In this document: positions 44,219 to 53,096 of the stretch, one piece after another | How positions within the stretch are numbered: the stretch's first letter is position 1 | Layout of the letters: every line of letters begins with the position of its first letter | Assembly: GCA_020849765.1 (NCBI GenBank) | Contig: JADLAY010000026.1 | Location: forward strand, 62,001-126,000 | DNA: 64,000 nucleotides | Direction of reading: 5' to 3' | Source: Anaerolineae bacterium | GTDB taxonomy: Bacteria > Chloroflexota > Anaerolineae > Aggregatilineales > Phototrophicaceae | Position numbers and translations under genes: made by a program | The notes under the pieces: model-generated | Told to the model about the DNA's origin: nothing | The model's database searches: none | Seen by the model: only the letters and a program-made list of their open reading frames with translations

Positions 44219-45829
44219 TCACATCCTGAAGACGCCGTAGCGCGACGCGCCCTCGCTGACCCAATCGCGGTTGTAGCTCATTGACAGGCCGACCGTCAGC
44301 GCCATGCGCGTGTCGCGCGGGTCGATCAGCCCGTCATCCCAGATACGCGCGGTCGCATAATACGGGTCGCTCTCCTGCTCGAACTTCTGCGCGGTCATCG
44401 CCTTGAGCAGGTTGATCTGATCCATGTCCGGCTCCTGGCCGCGCCGACGCGCCGCTTCCTCCTGCACAATCGCCAGCACACCCGCCGCCTGCTCTGCGCC
44501 CATGACAGCGATGCGGCTGGTCGGCCATGTCATCAGCAGCCGCGGATCGTAGGCACGCCCGCACATGGCGTAATTACCCGCGCCATAGCTGCCACCGATC
44601 AGCACGGTGAACTGCGGCACGCTGGCATTAGCAACGGCGTTGATCATCTTCGAACCGTGCTTGATGATGCCCTCTTCCTCATATTTGCGCCCGACCATGA
44701 AGCCGGTGATGTTCTGCAAATAGACCAGCGGTGTACGCGACTGATTGCACAGTTGGATGAACTGGGCCGCCTTGTTAGCGCTGTCCGGGAAGAGGATGCC
44801 GTTGTTGGCGAGCACGCCGACCGGGAAGCCGTTGACGTAGGCATAACCACAGACGAGCGTGTCGCCGTAATCCGGCTTGAACTCCAGGAAGCGCGAGCCA
44901 TCGACCAGTCGCGCCAGGATCTCGCGCATGTCGAGCGGCTTGCGGATCGTATCGACCGGCACCAGGCCGAGCAGTTCGTCCGGGTCGTAGGCGGGTGCTT
45001 CCGGCGGGCGCAGATCGGCGCGGATTGTCTTCTGCCAGTTGAGCCGGGCGACCAGCTCGCGCCCGATGCGCAGGGCATCGGCGTCGGTCTCGGCCAGGTA
45101 GTCCGCCAGGCCGCTGACGCGCGCGTGCATGGCCGCGCCGCCGAGCGATTCCTCGTCGACTTCCTCGCCGGTCGCCATCTTGACCAGCGGCGGACCACCG
45201 AGGAAGGCCAGCGCCTGATTGCGCACGAAGACGCTGTAATCGCTCAGGCCGGGCACGTAAGCGCCGCCCGCCGTGCTGTTGCCGAAGACGAGGCTGATCT
45301 GCGGGATGCCGAGGGCGCTCATGCGCGCCTGATTGCAGAAGCCACGCCCACCCTCGACGAACAACTCGGCCTGATGCGGCAGGTTGGCGCCGCCACTCTC
45401 GACCAGGTAGATGCAGGGCAGGCGGTTGGTCTGGGCGATCTCCTGCGCGCGCAGCGACTTCTGCACGCTGATCGGGTAGCTGGTGCCGCCTTTGACGGTC
45501 GCCTCGTTGGCGCTGATCATGCATTCAACGCCGTTGACGACGCCGATGCCGGTCACGAGACCGGCGGCAGGGCTTTCGTCGTTGTACATGCCCCAGGCGG
45601 CCAGCGGACTCAGCTCGAGGAAGGGCGCACCCGGATCGAGCAGCAGTTCGACGCGCTCACGGGGGAGCAGCTTGCCGGCATCGAGGTGTTTTTTGACCGC
45701 GCGTTCGCTGCCACCCGCGCGCACGCGTGCCTGGCGCTCGGCCAGTTCCGCCACCAGCGCCTGGTTATGCGCGTAGTTTTCGCGATACTCATCGCCGCGT
45801 GGGTTGATCGAGGATTTGAGAACTTGCAT
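44219..45829 (-). CDS. Acyl-CoA carboxylase beta chain (methylcrotonoyl-CoA carboxylase type)
   Basis: A 536-residue carboxyltransferase. The N-terminal half has LLPRERVELLLDPGAPFLEL and the acyl-CoA binding region SGGANLPHQAELF with FGNSTAGGAYVPGLSDY. The C-terminal half has the second carboxyltransferase domain with GFMVGRKYEEEGIIKHGSK and LIGGSYGAGNYAMCGRAY. Length and pattern match MccB/PccB-like chains that carboxylate 3-methylcrotonyl-CoA or similar. The open frame extends to 46075, but the ATG at 45829 fits the family. No biotin-carboxylase alpha chain is beside it. Confidence 0.9.
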   Translation of the reverse strand: MQVLKSSINPRGDEYRENYAHNQALVAELAERQARVRAGGSERAVKKHLDAGKLLPRERVELLLDPGAPFLELSPLAAWGMYNDESPAAGLVTGIGVVNGVECMISANEATVKGGTSYPISVQKSLRAQEIAQTNRLPCIYLVESGGANLPHQAELFVEGGRGFCNQARMSALGIPQISLVFGNSTAGGAYVPGLSDYSVFVRNQALAFLGGPPLVKMATGEEVDEESLGGAAMHARVSGLADYLAETDADALRIGRELVARLNWQKTIRADLRPPEAPAYDPDELLGLVPVDTIRKPLDMREILARLVDGSRFLEFKPDYGDTLVCGYAYVNGFPVGVLANNGILFPDSANKAAQFIQLCNQSRTPLVYLQNITGFMVGRKYEEEGIIKHGSKMINAVANASVPQFTVLIGGSYGAGNYAMCGRAYDPRLLMTWPTSRIAVMGAEQAAGVLAIVQEEAARRRGQEPDMDQINLLKAMTAQKFEQESDPYYATARIWDDGLIDPRDTRMALTVGLSMSYNRDWVSEGASRYGVFRM

Positions 45830-45932
45830 GACGCTTGATCCGTGGTAAATCACGCGGCACGAGCATACTCGATGTGCAAGCTGCACGCCAAACCCCCCAG
45901 AAATATGGGGTACACGGCACAACCAGTCTCTA

Positions 45933-45961
45933 TTGACGCACTGGACGAAGAGGATTAAGAT
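45933..45961 (+). promoter_or_regulatory. Sigma70-type promoter of transporter leader
   Basis: TTGACG at 45933-45938 and TAAGAT at 45956-45961 with a 17-base spacer. The transcript would start near 45968, just ahead of a structured leader and an attenuator. Confidence 0.65.
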
Positions 45962-45962
45962 T

Positions 45963-46111
45963 CTTACGGTTTCCTGAGTCCGAGAGACGTTCGATTTCAG
46001 GACGTAAGGGACGAGCCGCCAGGCACCTGGACAAATCAAGCCTCCCGACTTGCCCCAATAATGCTCAGCACTCAATAACCATTTCTTGGAGAGGTTCTGG
46101 CCTCTTTTTTA
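45963..46111 (+). promoter_or_regulatory. Structured leader with attenuator, candidate riboswitch
   Basis: A hairpin with CTTACG/CGTAAG (45963-45968 with 46003-46008) and CCTGA/TCAGG (45973-45977 with 45997-46001) forms the first domain. A GCC-rich element follows (GAGCCGCCAGGCACCTGG). A short terminator closes the leader: AGAGG/CCTCT with T6 at 46090-46110. It ends about 60 bases before the transporter start. This promoter, folded domain, terminator layout is what a transcription-attenuation riboswitch looks like. It does not match the c-di-AMP ydaO consensus I know. Ligand and class are unassigned. Confidence 0.55.
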
Positions 46112-46173
46112 TTTGTGGCGAATACATTACGCCGCAAATTTCACATGCCAGATCCAGGGAGTAGACTCAAGGC

Positions 46174-48153
46174 ATGGCAATCAACATCAAACGTGCATTG
46201 CTCGGCAAGCGTTTGCAAACAGACGATCTTCCGCATCAGGCGATCAGCCGACCCATCGGGTTAGCCGTCTTCGCTTCGGATGCGTTATCCAGTACGGCCT
46301 ACGCCACACAGGAAATCCTGACCATCCTGGCCCTCGCGGCGGGTGGCGGTTTGCTGTGGTCGGCGACTGTGCCGGGCACGAACTTACCCATTGGCGACCT
46401 GGCACTGCCGATCGCCATCGCGATCGCGGTTTTGCTCGCGGTCGTGACCATCTCCTATCGACAGACCATCCACGCCTATCCGAACGGCGGCGGTGCTTAC
46501 ATCGTCGCGCGCGATAACTTCGGCGAACTGATGGCGCAGATTGCCGGTGCGGCGCTACTGACCGACTACATCCTGACGGTCGCAGTCAGCATTTCGTCCG
46601 GCGTCGCGCAGATCACGTCGGCGTTCCCGGACTTGCTGCCCTACCGCGTCGACATCGCGCTGGCCGTCATCGGCCTGATGACGATCGTCAACCTGCGCGG
46701 CGTCAAGGAAAGCGGCGCCATCTTCTCCATCCCGACCTACTTCTTCCTCGGCACGATGCTGCTGACGATTGTCGTCGGCCTCGTCCGTCACTTCACAGGG
46801 ACGCTGCCGGTGGTCGAAGGCGTCGAGGTCATGGAAGAAACGTTGGTGCAGCCGCTGACGTTGTTCCTGATCCTGCGCGCATTTTCGAGCGGGTGTACGG
46901 CGCTGACCGGCATCGAAGCAATCTCGAACGGCATCCAGGCCTTCAAAGAGCCGAAGAGTCACAACGCGGCGACGACGCTCGTCTGGATGAGCACCATCCT
47001 GATCACGCTGTTCCTGGGCATCACCTTCCTGGGCGTGAACATTCATGCCATCCCCAGCGAAGTCGAGACGGTCATCTCGCAAATGGGCCGCGTCGTCTAC
47101 GGCGAAGCCAGCGTCTTCTACTATCTGATCATCGCGGGTACGGCGCTGATCCTGTTGATGGCGGCCAACACCAGCTTCGCGGACTTTCCGCGGCTGGCGG
47201 CGCTGGCGGCGAGCGACGGCTATCTACCGCGCCAGTTGACTTATCGCGGCGGGCGGCTCGTCTTCTCGTGGGGTATTGGTGGGCTGGCGCTGCTGGCCTC
47301 GCTGCTCGTCGTCATCAGCGACGCGAGCGTGACGTTCCTGATCCCGCTCTACGCCGTCGGCGTGTTCCTGAGCTTCACTATCTCGCAGGCGGGCATGGTC
47401 AAACGCGCGGGCAAGATCGGCAAGCTCAAGCCGGGTGAGGTCGCCAAGGGCGCCGAAACCGACCTGACCTTCGACCGCCACTGGCGCCTCCATCAGATCA
47501 TCAGTGGTATCGGCGCGGTCTTCACCTTCATCGTCATGATCATCTTCGCAGTGACCAAGTTCCACGATGGCGCCTGGTTCGTCGTCGTCTTGATCCCGGC
47601 GTTGGTGTTCCTGTTCTTCCGCATCAAGCACCACTACATCCAGGTGGCGAAAGCGCTTAGCCTGCCGCGGACGAAGGTCGATACGCACCGCCGTCCCGTC
47701 CAGACGCTGATCCTGGTCGACGATGTGCATGCCGAGACGGCGCGCATGGTCAACTTCGCCAAGTCGTTGGGCGCGCCGTGGAAAGCGATTCACATCGGCA
47801 TCAACCCGGACAAGACGGACAAAGTGAAGCAGAAATGGGCGGAGCGCATCGGCGAAGGCACCTTCGAGGTCATCCCGTCGCCGTATCGCCTGCTCGCGGA
47901 ACCGATTCGCGATTACGTGCTCAGGCTGCTCGATGAGACGGAAGACGGCTTCGTCCACATCATCATGGGCCAGCTCGTCATGGATACGTTCTGGGAGCAG
48001 GCACTGCACCAGAACAGCGCCTTCATCTTCAACCTGGCGCTGGCCGGGATGGATCGTGTCGTGGTCACCAACGTGCCCTACCAGATCCATCATGAGCTTG
48101 ACTCGCAGGGACACGACCATCTGGTGGTCGAGGTTCCGAAAGACCCCAACTAA
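46174..48153 (+). CDS. APC-superfamily transporter (KimA/YdaO-like potassium or amino-acid)
   Basis: A 659-residue polytopic protein with about 12 helices, then a soluble C-terminal domain of about 170 residues (RRPVQTLILVDDVHAETARMVNFAKSLG) that resembles a universal-stress-like domain. The N-terminal core has the APC signature GLAVFASDALSSTAYATQEI and ITISYRQTIHAYPNGGGAYIVA. This is the pattern of KimA-type high-affinity potassium importers and related amino-acid permeases. The leader with a promoter and attenuator upstream implies control at the RNA level. Substrate is not proven. Confidence 0.88.
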   Translation: MAINIKRALLGKRLQTDDLPHQAISRPIGLAVFASDALSSTAYATQEILTILALAAGGGLLWSATVPGTNLPIGDLALPIAIAIAVLLAVVTISYRQTIHAYPNGGGAYIVARDNFGELMAQIAGAALLTDYILTVAVSISSGVAQITSAFPDLLPYRVDIALAVIGLMTIVNLRGVKESGAIFSIPTYFFLGTMLLTIVVGLVRHFTGTLPVVEGVEVMEETLVQPLTLFLILRAFSSGCTALTGIEAISNGIQAFKEPKSHNAATTLVWMSTILITLFLGITFLGVNIHAIPSEVETVISQMGRVVYGEASVFYYLIIAGTALILLMAANTSFADFPRLAALAASDGYLPRQLTYRGGRLVFSWGIGGLALLASLLVVISDASVTFLIPLYAVGVFLSFTISQAGMVKRAGKIGKLKPGEVAKGAETDLTFDRHWRLHQIISGIGAVFTFIVMIIFAVTKFHDGAWFVVVLIPALVFLFFRIKHHYIQVAKALSLPRTKVDTHRRPVQTLILVDDVHAETARMVNFAKSLGAPWKAIHIGINPDKTDKVKQKWAERIGEGTFEVIPSPYRLLAEPIRDYVLRLLDETEDGFVHIIMGQLVMDTFWEQALHQNSAFIFNLALAGMDRVVVTNVPYQIHHELDSQGHDHLVVEVPKDPN

Positions 48154-48169
48154 TCGACATGCATGGGCT

Positions 48170-48193
48170 GCGGGTGCTCACTTGAGCGCCCGC
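48170..48193 (+). terminator. Hairpin after transporter gene, possible terminator
   Basis: Stem GCGGGTGCTC/GAGCGCCCGC (one G-T pair) with a 4-base loop. There is no T-run, so the terminator call is weak. It lies 16 bases after the transporter stop. Confidence 0.4.
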
Positions 48194-48275
48194 ATTGCCC
48201 CTGTTATCCCCCCACACATGCCGTATAATGCGACCGCGTATCAATAGCGCCTCTGGCGAGTCAGGTCGATCTGGT

Positions 48276-49088
48276 ATGGCAGTCACCCGTGTTGAACGAC
48301 GCACACATCCGAGGACACAGGCGCAGCAGCCCGTGCTCGAAGTGCGCGACCTCACCGTGCATTACGGCGACGTGCTGGCGCTGGATTCGGTCAGCTTCAC
48401 CATTCAGCGCGGCGAAAACGTGGCGATCATCGGCTCAAACGGGGCGGGCAAATCGACGCTGCTCAAGGCGATCCTCGGTTTGATCCGCGCCGATAGCGGC
48501 AGCGTGACCGTGCACGCCGATCAGCCGCTGCCGCTGGGCTACGTGCCGCAGCACGAGGGCATCCGGCTCGATTTCCCGGTGACGGTCGAGGATGTCGTCA
48601 TGATGGGCCGCGTCCGCCAGATCGGCTGGCTGCGCTTCCCGCGCAAGCGCGACTGGCAGGTGGTCGAGGAAGCGATGGCGCGCACGGGCATCGTCGACCT
48701 GAGGCAACGCCAGATCGGCGAGCTGAGCGGCGGCCAAAGGCGTCGAGCCTTCATCGCGCGCGCGCTGGCGCAAGAAGCCGAATGCCTGCTGCTCGATGAG
48801 CCGATGAGCGGCGTCGACGCCGCGGCACAGACCGACCTGATCGACACGCTGCACCAGCTCAGCCGCGAAGGCATGACCGTCGTCATGACCACGCACGATC
48901 TCGACCTGGCGTTTCGCCGCTTCGACCGTGTGATGGCGCTGCGCCGCCAGTTGATCGCGTTCGGCACAGCGCGCGAGGTCTACAAGCCGGAAGTGCTGTC
49001 GCAGGTCTACAACCGCGCGGTGACGACCTGGAGCCACGACGGCGAGATCACGATGCTGGTCGACGAGCACGGCTGCGGCGACTGCTAA
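48276..49088 (+). CDS. Metal-type ABC transporter ATP-binding protein, orphan
   Basis: A 270-residue ABC ATPase. Walker A is GSNGAGKST, the signature is LSGGQRRR, Walker B is CLLLDEPMSGVDAA and the switch His is in VMTTHDLDLAFRR. The best match by pattern is the manganese/zinc/iron family (ZnuC/MntB-like). The ATG at 48276 is the likely start; an upstream in-frame start lies in non-family sequence. No permease or binding-protein gene is next to it. The C-terminal end (HGCGDC) has two Cys, which might bind metal. Confidence 0.85.
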   Translation: MAVTRVERRTHPRTQAQQPVLEVRDLTVHYGDVLALDSVSFTIQRGENVAIIGSNGAGKSTLLKAILGLIRADSGSVTVHADQPLPLGYVPQHEGIRLDFPVTVEDVVMMGRVRQIGWLRFPRKRDWQVVEEAMARTGIVDLRQRQIGELSGGQRRRAFIARALAQEAECLLLDEPMSGVDAAAQTDLIDTLHQLSREGMTVVMTTHDLDLAFRRFDRVMALRRQLIAFGTAREVYKPEVLSQVYNRAVTTWSHDGEITMLVDEHGCGDC

Positions 49089-49105
49089 GCTGAATCCCGA
49101 ACATC

Positions 49106-49846
49106 CTAAAACGGATAGATATTCAACCCGATCGCCGTGGCGACGGCGACGAACACGGGCGCCAGGACGAGCGCGGGCAGGAAGTTGGCCACGCGCGGGC
49201 GTTTGACATCGAGCAGAATCAGCGCCAGGCCGATCAGGATCAAACCGCCGACGGCGGTCATCTCCGCCGTCATCGGCGCGCTCATGAACTCGCCGAGCAA
49301 GCTCCCACCCACTGCCAATCCGCCCTGGATGACGAAGACCGTGATGATGGTGAAGGCGACACCGACGCCGAGCGAACTGGCGAGCGCCATCGCCGCGAAG
49401 GCGTCGAGCACGCTCTTGATAGCGAGCTGCTGATAACCGCCGGGAATGCCCATGCCGTCCTGAATCGAGCCGATGACGGTCAGCGGCCCGACGCAAAAGA
49501 TCAGGCTGGCGGTGACGAAGCCAGTGATGAAACGCGCGCGCCGTTCCGCCGCATCGCCGCCGCTTCTATCGACCGCACCAAAACGCTCTTGCAGCCAACC
49601 GGCGAAGCGTTGGAGCGCGCCATCGATATCGAGCAGTTCACCGATGATGACGCCGAAGACGAGGCTGAGCAGCGGGATGATGATGTTGCCGGTCGCATTG
49701 GCGTTGCTGATGCCGACGAAGAGCGTGACCAGCCCCAGCCCGGTCATGACCGATTCTTGAATGCGTTCCGAGATGCGATTGCCGATGAACAAGCCAATAG
49801 CACTGCCGATGGCGACGGTGATCATATTGAGGATGGTGCCACCCAC
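49106..49846 (-). CDS. DUF554 family membrane protein
   Basis: A 246-residue membrane protein with about seven helices. The family start GGTILNMITVAIGSAIGLFIGNRISERI is present, with GLGLVTLFVGI and SLVFGVIIGELLDID after it. GTG at 49846 is chosen because it places GGTILN at the N-terminus, as in other members. The longer open frame to 50020 is not supported. The function of DUF554/YdfK-type proteins is unknown. Confidence 0.85.
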   Translation of the reverse strand: MGGTILNMITVAIGSAIGLFIGNRISERIQESVMTGLGLVTLFVGISNANATGNIIIPLLSLVFGVIIGELLDIDGALQRFAGWLQERFGAVDRSGGDAAERRARFITGFVTASLIFCVGPLTVIGSIQDGMGIPGGYQQLAIKSVLDAFAAMALASSLGVGVAFTIITVFVIQGGLAVGGSLLGEFMSAPMTAEMTAVGGLILIGLALILLDVKRPRVANFLPALVLAPVFVAVATAIGLNIYPF

Positions 49847-50020
49847 GCGCGTGTCGCTTTCCGTGATGAGGTGCGGCGCAAAGTTGCCGCCGAGTATAGC
49901 GCGCGGGTGACGGGCCAGTCTACGAGTTTGAGAGCGGGGCAGCGGATGGTTGCCCCGTTGAGCAAACGGCGGGCAGCGATTACAATCCAGGTCGGAAACC
50001 TGCCACGGGGAATCACGCAC

Positions 50021-50410
50021 ATGCGTCTGCGCTACCTGCCGCTGTATGCGACGCTCTTTTTGCTCGCCGCCTGCAATCTGTCATCAGACCCGGTGCCGAT
50101 CACGGGCGAGCCTGCGGCGACATCTGCCCCGGCCTCGGACACGTCCGCAGGCGAAGCGTGCATCGCCTTCAACAACACCGACCAGGAGCTTGAGATCAAC
50201 GCGCCGGACGACATCGGCACCGTCATCGGCCTGCTGCCGCCGGGCGAAGTGATCGCCGTGAAGGACATCCTGCCCAACGAGGCCGCGCCCTGGCGCATGG
50301 GCTGGATCGTCGTCAGCGTGCCGGAGAGCGGCGACGACGGCTACATCGACCCGAACGTCGTCAATATCGCCGGGGACTGCACGGCGCTGTGGACGCCGCC
50401 GACTCCTTGA
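50021..50410 (+). CDS. Small lipoprotein with SH3-like domain
   Basis: A 129-residue lipoprotein. The signal has a good lipobox (LFLLAACN), so Cys18 is likely lipidated. After a low-complexity Pro/Ala/Ser linker, residues 45-125 look like a beta-rich SH3b domain (NAPDDIGTVIGLLPPGEVIAVKDI, ending YIDPNVVNIAGDC). ATG is preceded by a GGGG box. It lies divergently from DUF554. Function unknown; SH3b domains bind cell wall or peptides. Confidence 0.7.
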   Translation: MRLRYLPLYATLFLLAACNLSSDPVPITGEPAATSAPASDTSAGEACIAFNNTDQELEINAPDDIGTVIGLLPPGEVIAVKDILPNEAAPWRMGWIVVSVPESGDDGYIDPNVVNIAGDCTALWTPPTP

Positions 50411-50482
50411 GCTTGCGCGGGGGGTATCCCGCAGTACACTGATTACAGCCGCGAGAGTCGGCAAAAGGGGTAGAGGTACTCG

Positions 50483-50929
50483 ATGAGTTATTTCATACGC
50501 TACATTCTCGTTCGTGACGAAACGACGCTGGCGACGGTGGAAGCCGCCCTGCATCTGATCGACTCGAACTTCAACATCCAGGTCGATCAAAGCGAAGTCG
50601 AAACGGGCGATCTGTACTATAAGAGCGACGTTCTGGGCGAAATCACGGTCAACCGACCGGGTGACGGCATCTTCGAAGAGGAAATCGGCGAACTGCGCAA
50701 ACAACTGGACAGCCTGACGCACCCGGATAAACCCCTCGTACAGACGGCGCTCGACGTCGCCCGCTCGATGGTGGCGCTGCACGTGCTCGAGGCCGGGAAC
50801 GATAACCCGGATCTGCTGGAACAATTGTGGGACTGGCTGTTCGATCAGTATCCCGGTTTGCTGCAGGTCGACGAAGAGGGCTATTACGACACCGAAGGCC
50901 TGTTCCTGCCCATCGCGCCGGACGCATAA
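50483..50929 (+). CDS. Acidic hypothetical protein, unknown function
   Basis: A 148-residue soluble, strongly acidic protein. Its N-terminal part (FIRYILVRDETTLATVEAALHLIDSNF) suggests an alpha/beta fold; the middle part holds a helix bundle (ALDVARSMVALHVLEAGNDNPDLLEQLW). The start has GAGG upstream. No family is recognised. It is 72 bases after the lipoprotein gene on the same strand, so the two may be linked. Confidence 0.6.
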   Translation: MSYFIRYILVRDETTLATVEAALHLIDSNFNIQVDQSEVETGDLYYKSDVLGEITVNRPGDGIFEEEIGELRKQLDSLTHPDKPLVQTALDVARSMVALHVLEAGNDNPDLLEQLWDWLFDQYPGLLQVDEEGYYDTEGLFLPIAPDA

Positions 50930-51073
50930 CGCCGTCGTTTTTGTCGTCTATGTTTTTCCAATAGAGAGTCTATACAACGCATACAATGCGCTGATCTTTC
51001 TCTTACACAGACGGCGTATCGTCATGGTCATCAAGAAATGCACCTCATACAGGCACTATCAGGAGCTTAAACC

Positions 51074-51526
51074 ATGACCACTATGATCCGTTGGAACCCC
51101 GTTCGCGACATGATGGCGATGCAGAATGCGGTCGATCGTATGTTTGACGACAACTGGCGCGCCGTGCGTCCCTCGAACGGGACCTACAGCCTGCCGCTGG
51201 ACGTCTATGAGAACGACGCCAGCTACGTCATCGTGGCGACGCTGCCGGGCGTCGGCGCGGACAACATCCAGGTCAACTGGCACGACGATGTCCTGACCAT
51301 CAGCGCCGAGCTGCCTCAGGGCGCGCCGGAAGGCGAGAACCAGCGCACGCACATGATCGAGCGCGCGGCGGGCAAGGTCAGCCGCAGCCTGCGTCTGAGC
51401 CGCCCGATCAACACCGAGGGCGTCGAGGCTGTCTATGAGAATGGCGTTCTGACGCTGACGCTGCCCAAGACGCCGGAAGCGCAGCCCAAGATGATCCCGG
51501 TGCGGACGACCATCAGCGCGAACTAA
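51074..51526 (+). CDS. Hsp20/alpha-crystallin family small heat-shock protein
   Basis: A 150-residue holdase chaperone. It starts with MIRWNPVRDMMAMQNAVDRMFDD, the usual N-terminal helix. The alpha-crystallin domain is at about 40-135 (LDVYENDASYVIVATLPGV, NWHDDVLTISAE, YENGVLTLTLPK, the last being the conserved VLTLTLPK type C-terminal region). AGGAG 8 bases upstream supports the start. It stands alone, closed by a bidirectional terminator. A TACAAT near 50981-50986 is a possible -10. No CIRCE element was seen. Confidence 0.95.
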   Translation: MTTMIRWNPVRDMMAMQNAVDRMFDDNWRAVRPSNGTYSLPLDVYENDASYVIVATLPGVGADNIQVNWHDDVLTISAELPQGAPEGENQRTHMIERAAGKVSRSLRLSRPINTEGVEAVYENGVLTLTLPKTPEAQPKMIPVRTTISAN

Positions 51527-51551
51527 GCGTTCAACCTGCTATAACCCACAA

Positions 51552-51579
51552 AAAACGGGGCGCACATGCGCCCCGTTTT
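51552..51579. terminator. Bidirectional terminator between Hsp20 and LysM-GH genes
   Basis: Stem AAAACGGGGCGC/GCGCCCCGTTTT with a 4-base loop, so both strands have an A/T-run on the correct side. It lies 25 bases after the Hsp20 stop on plus and 25 after the LysM-GH stop on minus. Confidence 0.88.
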
Positions 51580-51604
51580 GATTCCGCGAGATGCTGTGCC
51601 CTCG

Positions 51605-53044
51605 CTAATTTGCCATGGCTGCGCCCATGGTGATACAGGCCAGACACTGGTTGCCTCGCACGATGGCGTAAGCAGCCTGAGGATCAGCGCCGGTGGTGGT
51701 CGAGTCGACGTTCCAGATGATCATCAGACGGATGCGCCCGCTGCTGCGCGCCAGCCGCACGGCCTGCGCCAACCATTCCGCGTGCTCCTGCAGGGTGTTG
51801 CCCTGGCCCCAATCGAAGCCGCTGGGGAGCTGGCCGCCGGGATAGCCTTCCGGCGTGATGTAGCCCAACTCGGTGAAGCAGAGCGGCTTGTTCGGGAAGA
51901 CGCTGGCGTAGAGGTTGACCATGCTCGTGTAGTAGCGTGAGTAGTGGCTGCTGTTGCCGCGCGGATCACCGCTGGTGGCGCTCGGCGGCAGGATGCCTTC
52001 GTTGTAGTGCACACCGACGCAATCCATGAACTGCGCCGCGCCCGCACCGGCCATCTGCTGGATGAAGACGTTGTCATCGCAACCCTGGCTGGTGCAGCGG
52101 TTGCCGAAGTAGCCGGTCGGCGACGGCGCGCCGCTGGCAACGAGGACGTTCGGGTTCGCGCGCTTGATCGCCTGGAAGGCGGCGCTCAACATCTGCGTGT
52201 AGCTCTGGCCACTGATCTGCCCCGCGGGCCACTGGCGGTCGATGTTCGGCTCATTCCAGACTTCAATGCCGTCCGGGTTCAATGCCGCAACGCCGCCGAG
52301 GAAGTTGGCGAAGTCCTGGTAATACTGAGTCGGGTTGGCGGCAAGCTGCGCCGGATTGCCGACGATGCCGAGCAGGATCTTGAAGTTGCGTGCGCGCGCC
52401 GCGTCAATTGCGCCCTGCACGATGCTGGCCGGGTCACCCTGGTTCCAGACGATCTGCGTCTTCGCCCAGGTCATGCCTGCGCCGCGCATTTGATCCGGAT
52501 ACTGGAAGCCGAAGACGTGGCCACCGAGTTGGAAGCCGGTCGTCACGGGCGGCTGGCCGGGCACCGCAGTCGGCACAGGCGGCGGGGTCGTCCCCGTGCC
52601 ACCACCGGAAATCTGCAGCACCTGCCCCACGTAAATCAGATTGGGATTGGCGATGCCGTTCGCAGCCGCAATCGCCTGAATCGTCGTGTTGAAGCGGCGC
52701 GCAATTGCAAACAAGGTATCGCCGCGCTGGACGACGTACGTCCCTGTCGCAGGCGGTGGCACCGGAGTCGGCGAACCGGGCACGGGCGTCGCCGGAACCG
52801 CCGTGGGTACGGGAGTCGTGGCGCCGGGGATGGTGAGACGCTGGCCGACGTAGATCAGGTTGATGTTGGCGATGCCGTTTGCCTGAGCAATGGCCCCCAT
52901 AGAGACCCCATAGCGCAGGGAGATGCGGAAGAGGTTCTCACCCGGCTGCACGACGTGAACCGTTTGTGATTGCTGTGCAGAGGCGATGGGCACGACTGCC
53001 AGAACAAAAAGCAAACAGACTGCGATGAGCAGGACGCGGCGCAT
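51605..53044 (-). CDS. Secreted LysM-glycoside hydrolase (clan GH-A-like)
   Basis: A 479-residue secreted protein. It has a signal peptide (LLIAVCLLFVLAVVPIASA), two LysM domains (about 28-74 and 102-147) with the pattern HVVQPGENLFRISLRYGVS, a Pro/Thr linker and a TIM-barrel-like domain (about 170-470). Clan-A acid/base Glu is in VWNEPN (Glu265) and the nucleophile Glu in FTELGY (Glu392). It probably acts on cell-wall or environmental glycan. It follows another LysM gene by 52 bases on the same strand. Confidence 0.85.
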   Translation of the reverse strand: MRRVLLIAVCLLFVLAVVPIASAQQSQTVHVVQPGENLFRISLRYGVSMGAIAQANGIANINLIYVGQRLTIPGATTPVPTAVPATPVPGSPTPVPPPATGTYVVQRGDTLFAIARRFNTTIQAIAAANGIANPNLIYVGQVLQISGGGTGTTPPPVPTAVPGQPPVTTGFQLGGHVFGFQYPDQMRGAGMTWAKTQIVWNQGDPASIVQGAIDAARARNFKILLGIVGNPAQLAANPTQYYQDFANFLGGVAALNPDGIEVWNEPNIDRQWPAGQISGQSYTQMLSAAFQAIKRANPNVLVASGAPSPTGYFGNRCTSQGCDDNVFIQQMAGAGAAQFMDCVGVHYNEGILPPSATSGDPRGNSSHYSRYYTSMVNLYASVFPNKPLCFTELGYITPEGYPGGQLPSGFDWGQGNTLQEHAEWLAQAVRLARSSGRIRLMIIWNVDSTTTGADPQAAYAIVRGNQCLACITMGAAMAN

Positions 53045-53096
53045 AAAGCGAACTCCTTGTTGAATGTACCTACCAAAACACTGCAGGGCCTATCGC

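Noticed and set aside
45963..46111. Standard c-di-AMP (ydaO) riboswitch call for the transporter leader
   Set aside because: The conserved blocks that I know for that class are not found. Kept as an unassigned structured leader.
49589..50020. 5' extension of the small lipoprotein frame
   Set aside because: Runs opposite DUF554 and lacks a start signal; the lipoprotein signal peptide begins at 50021.
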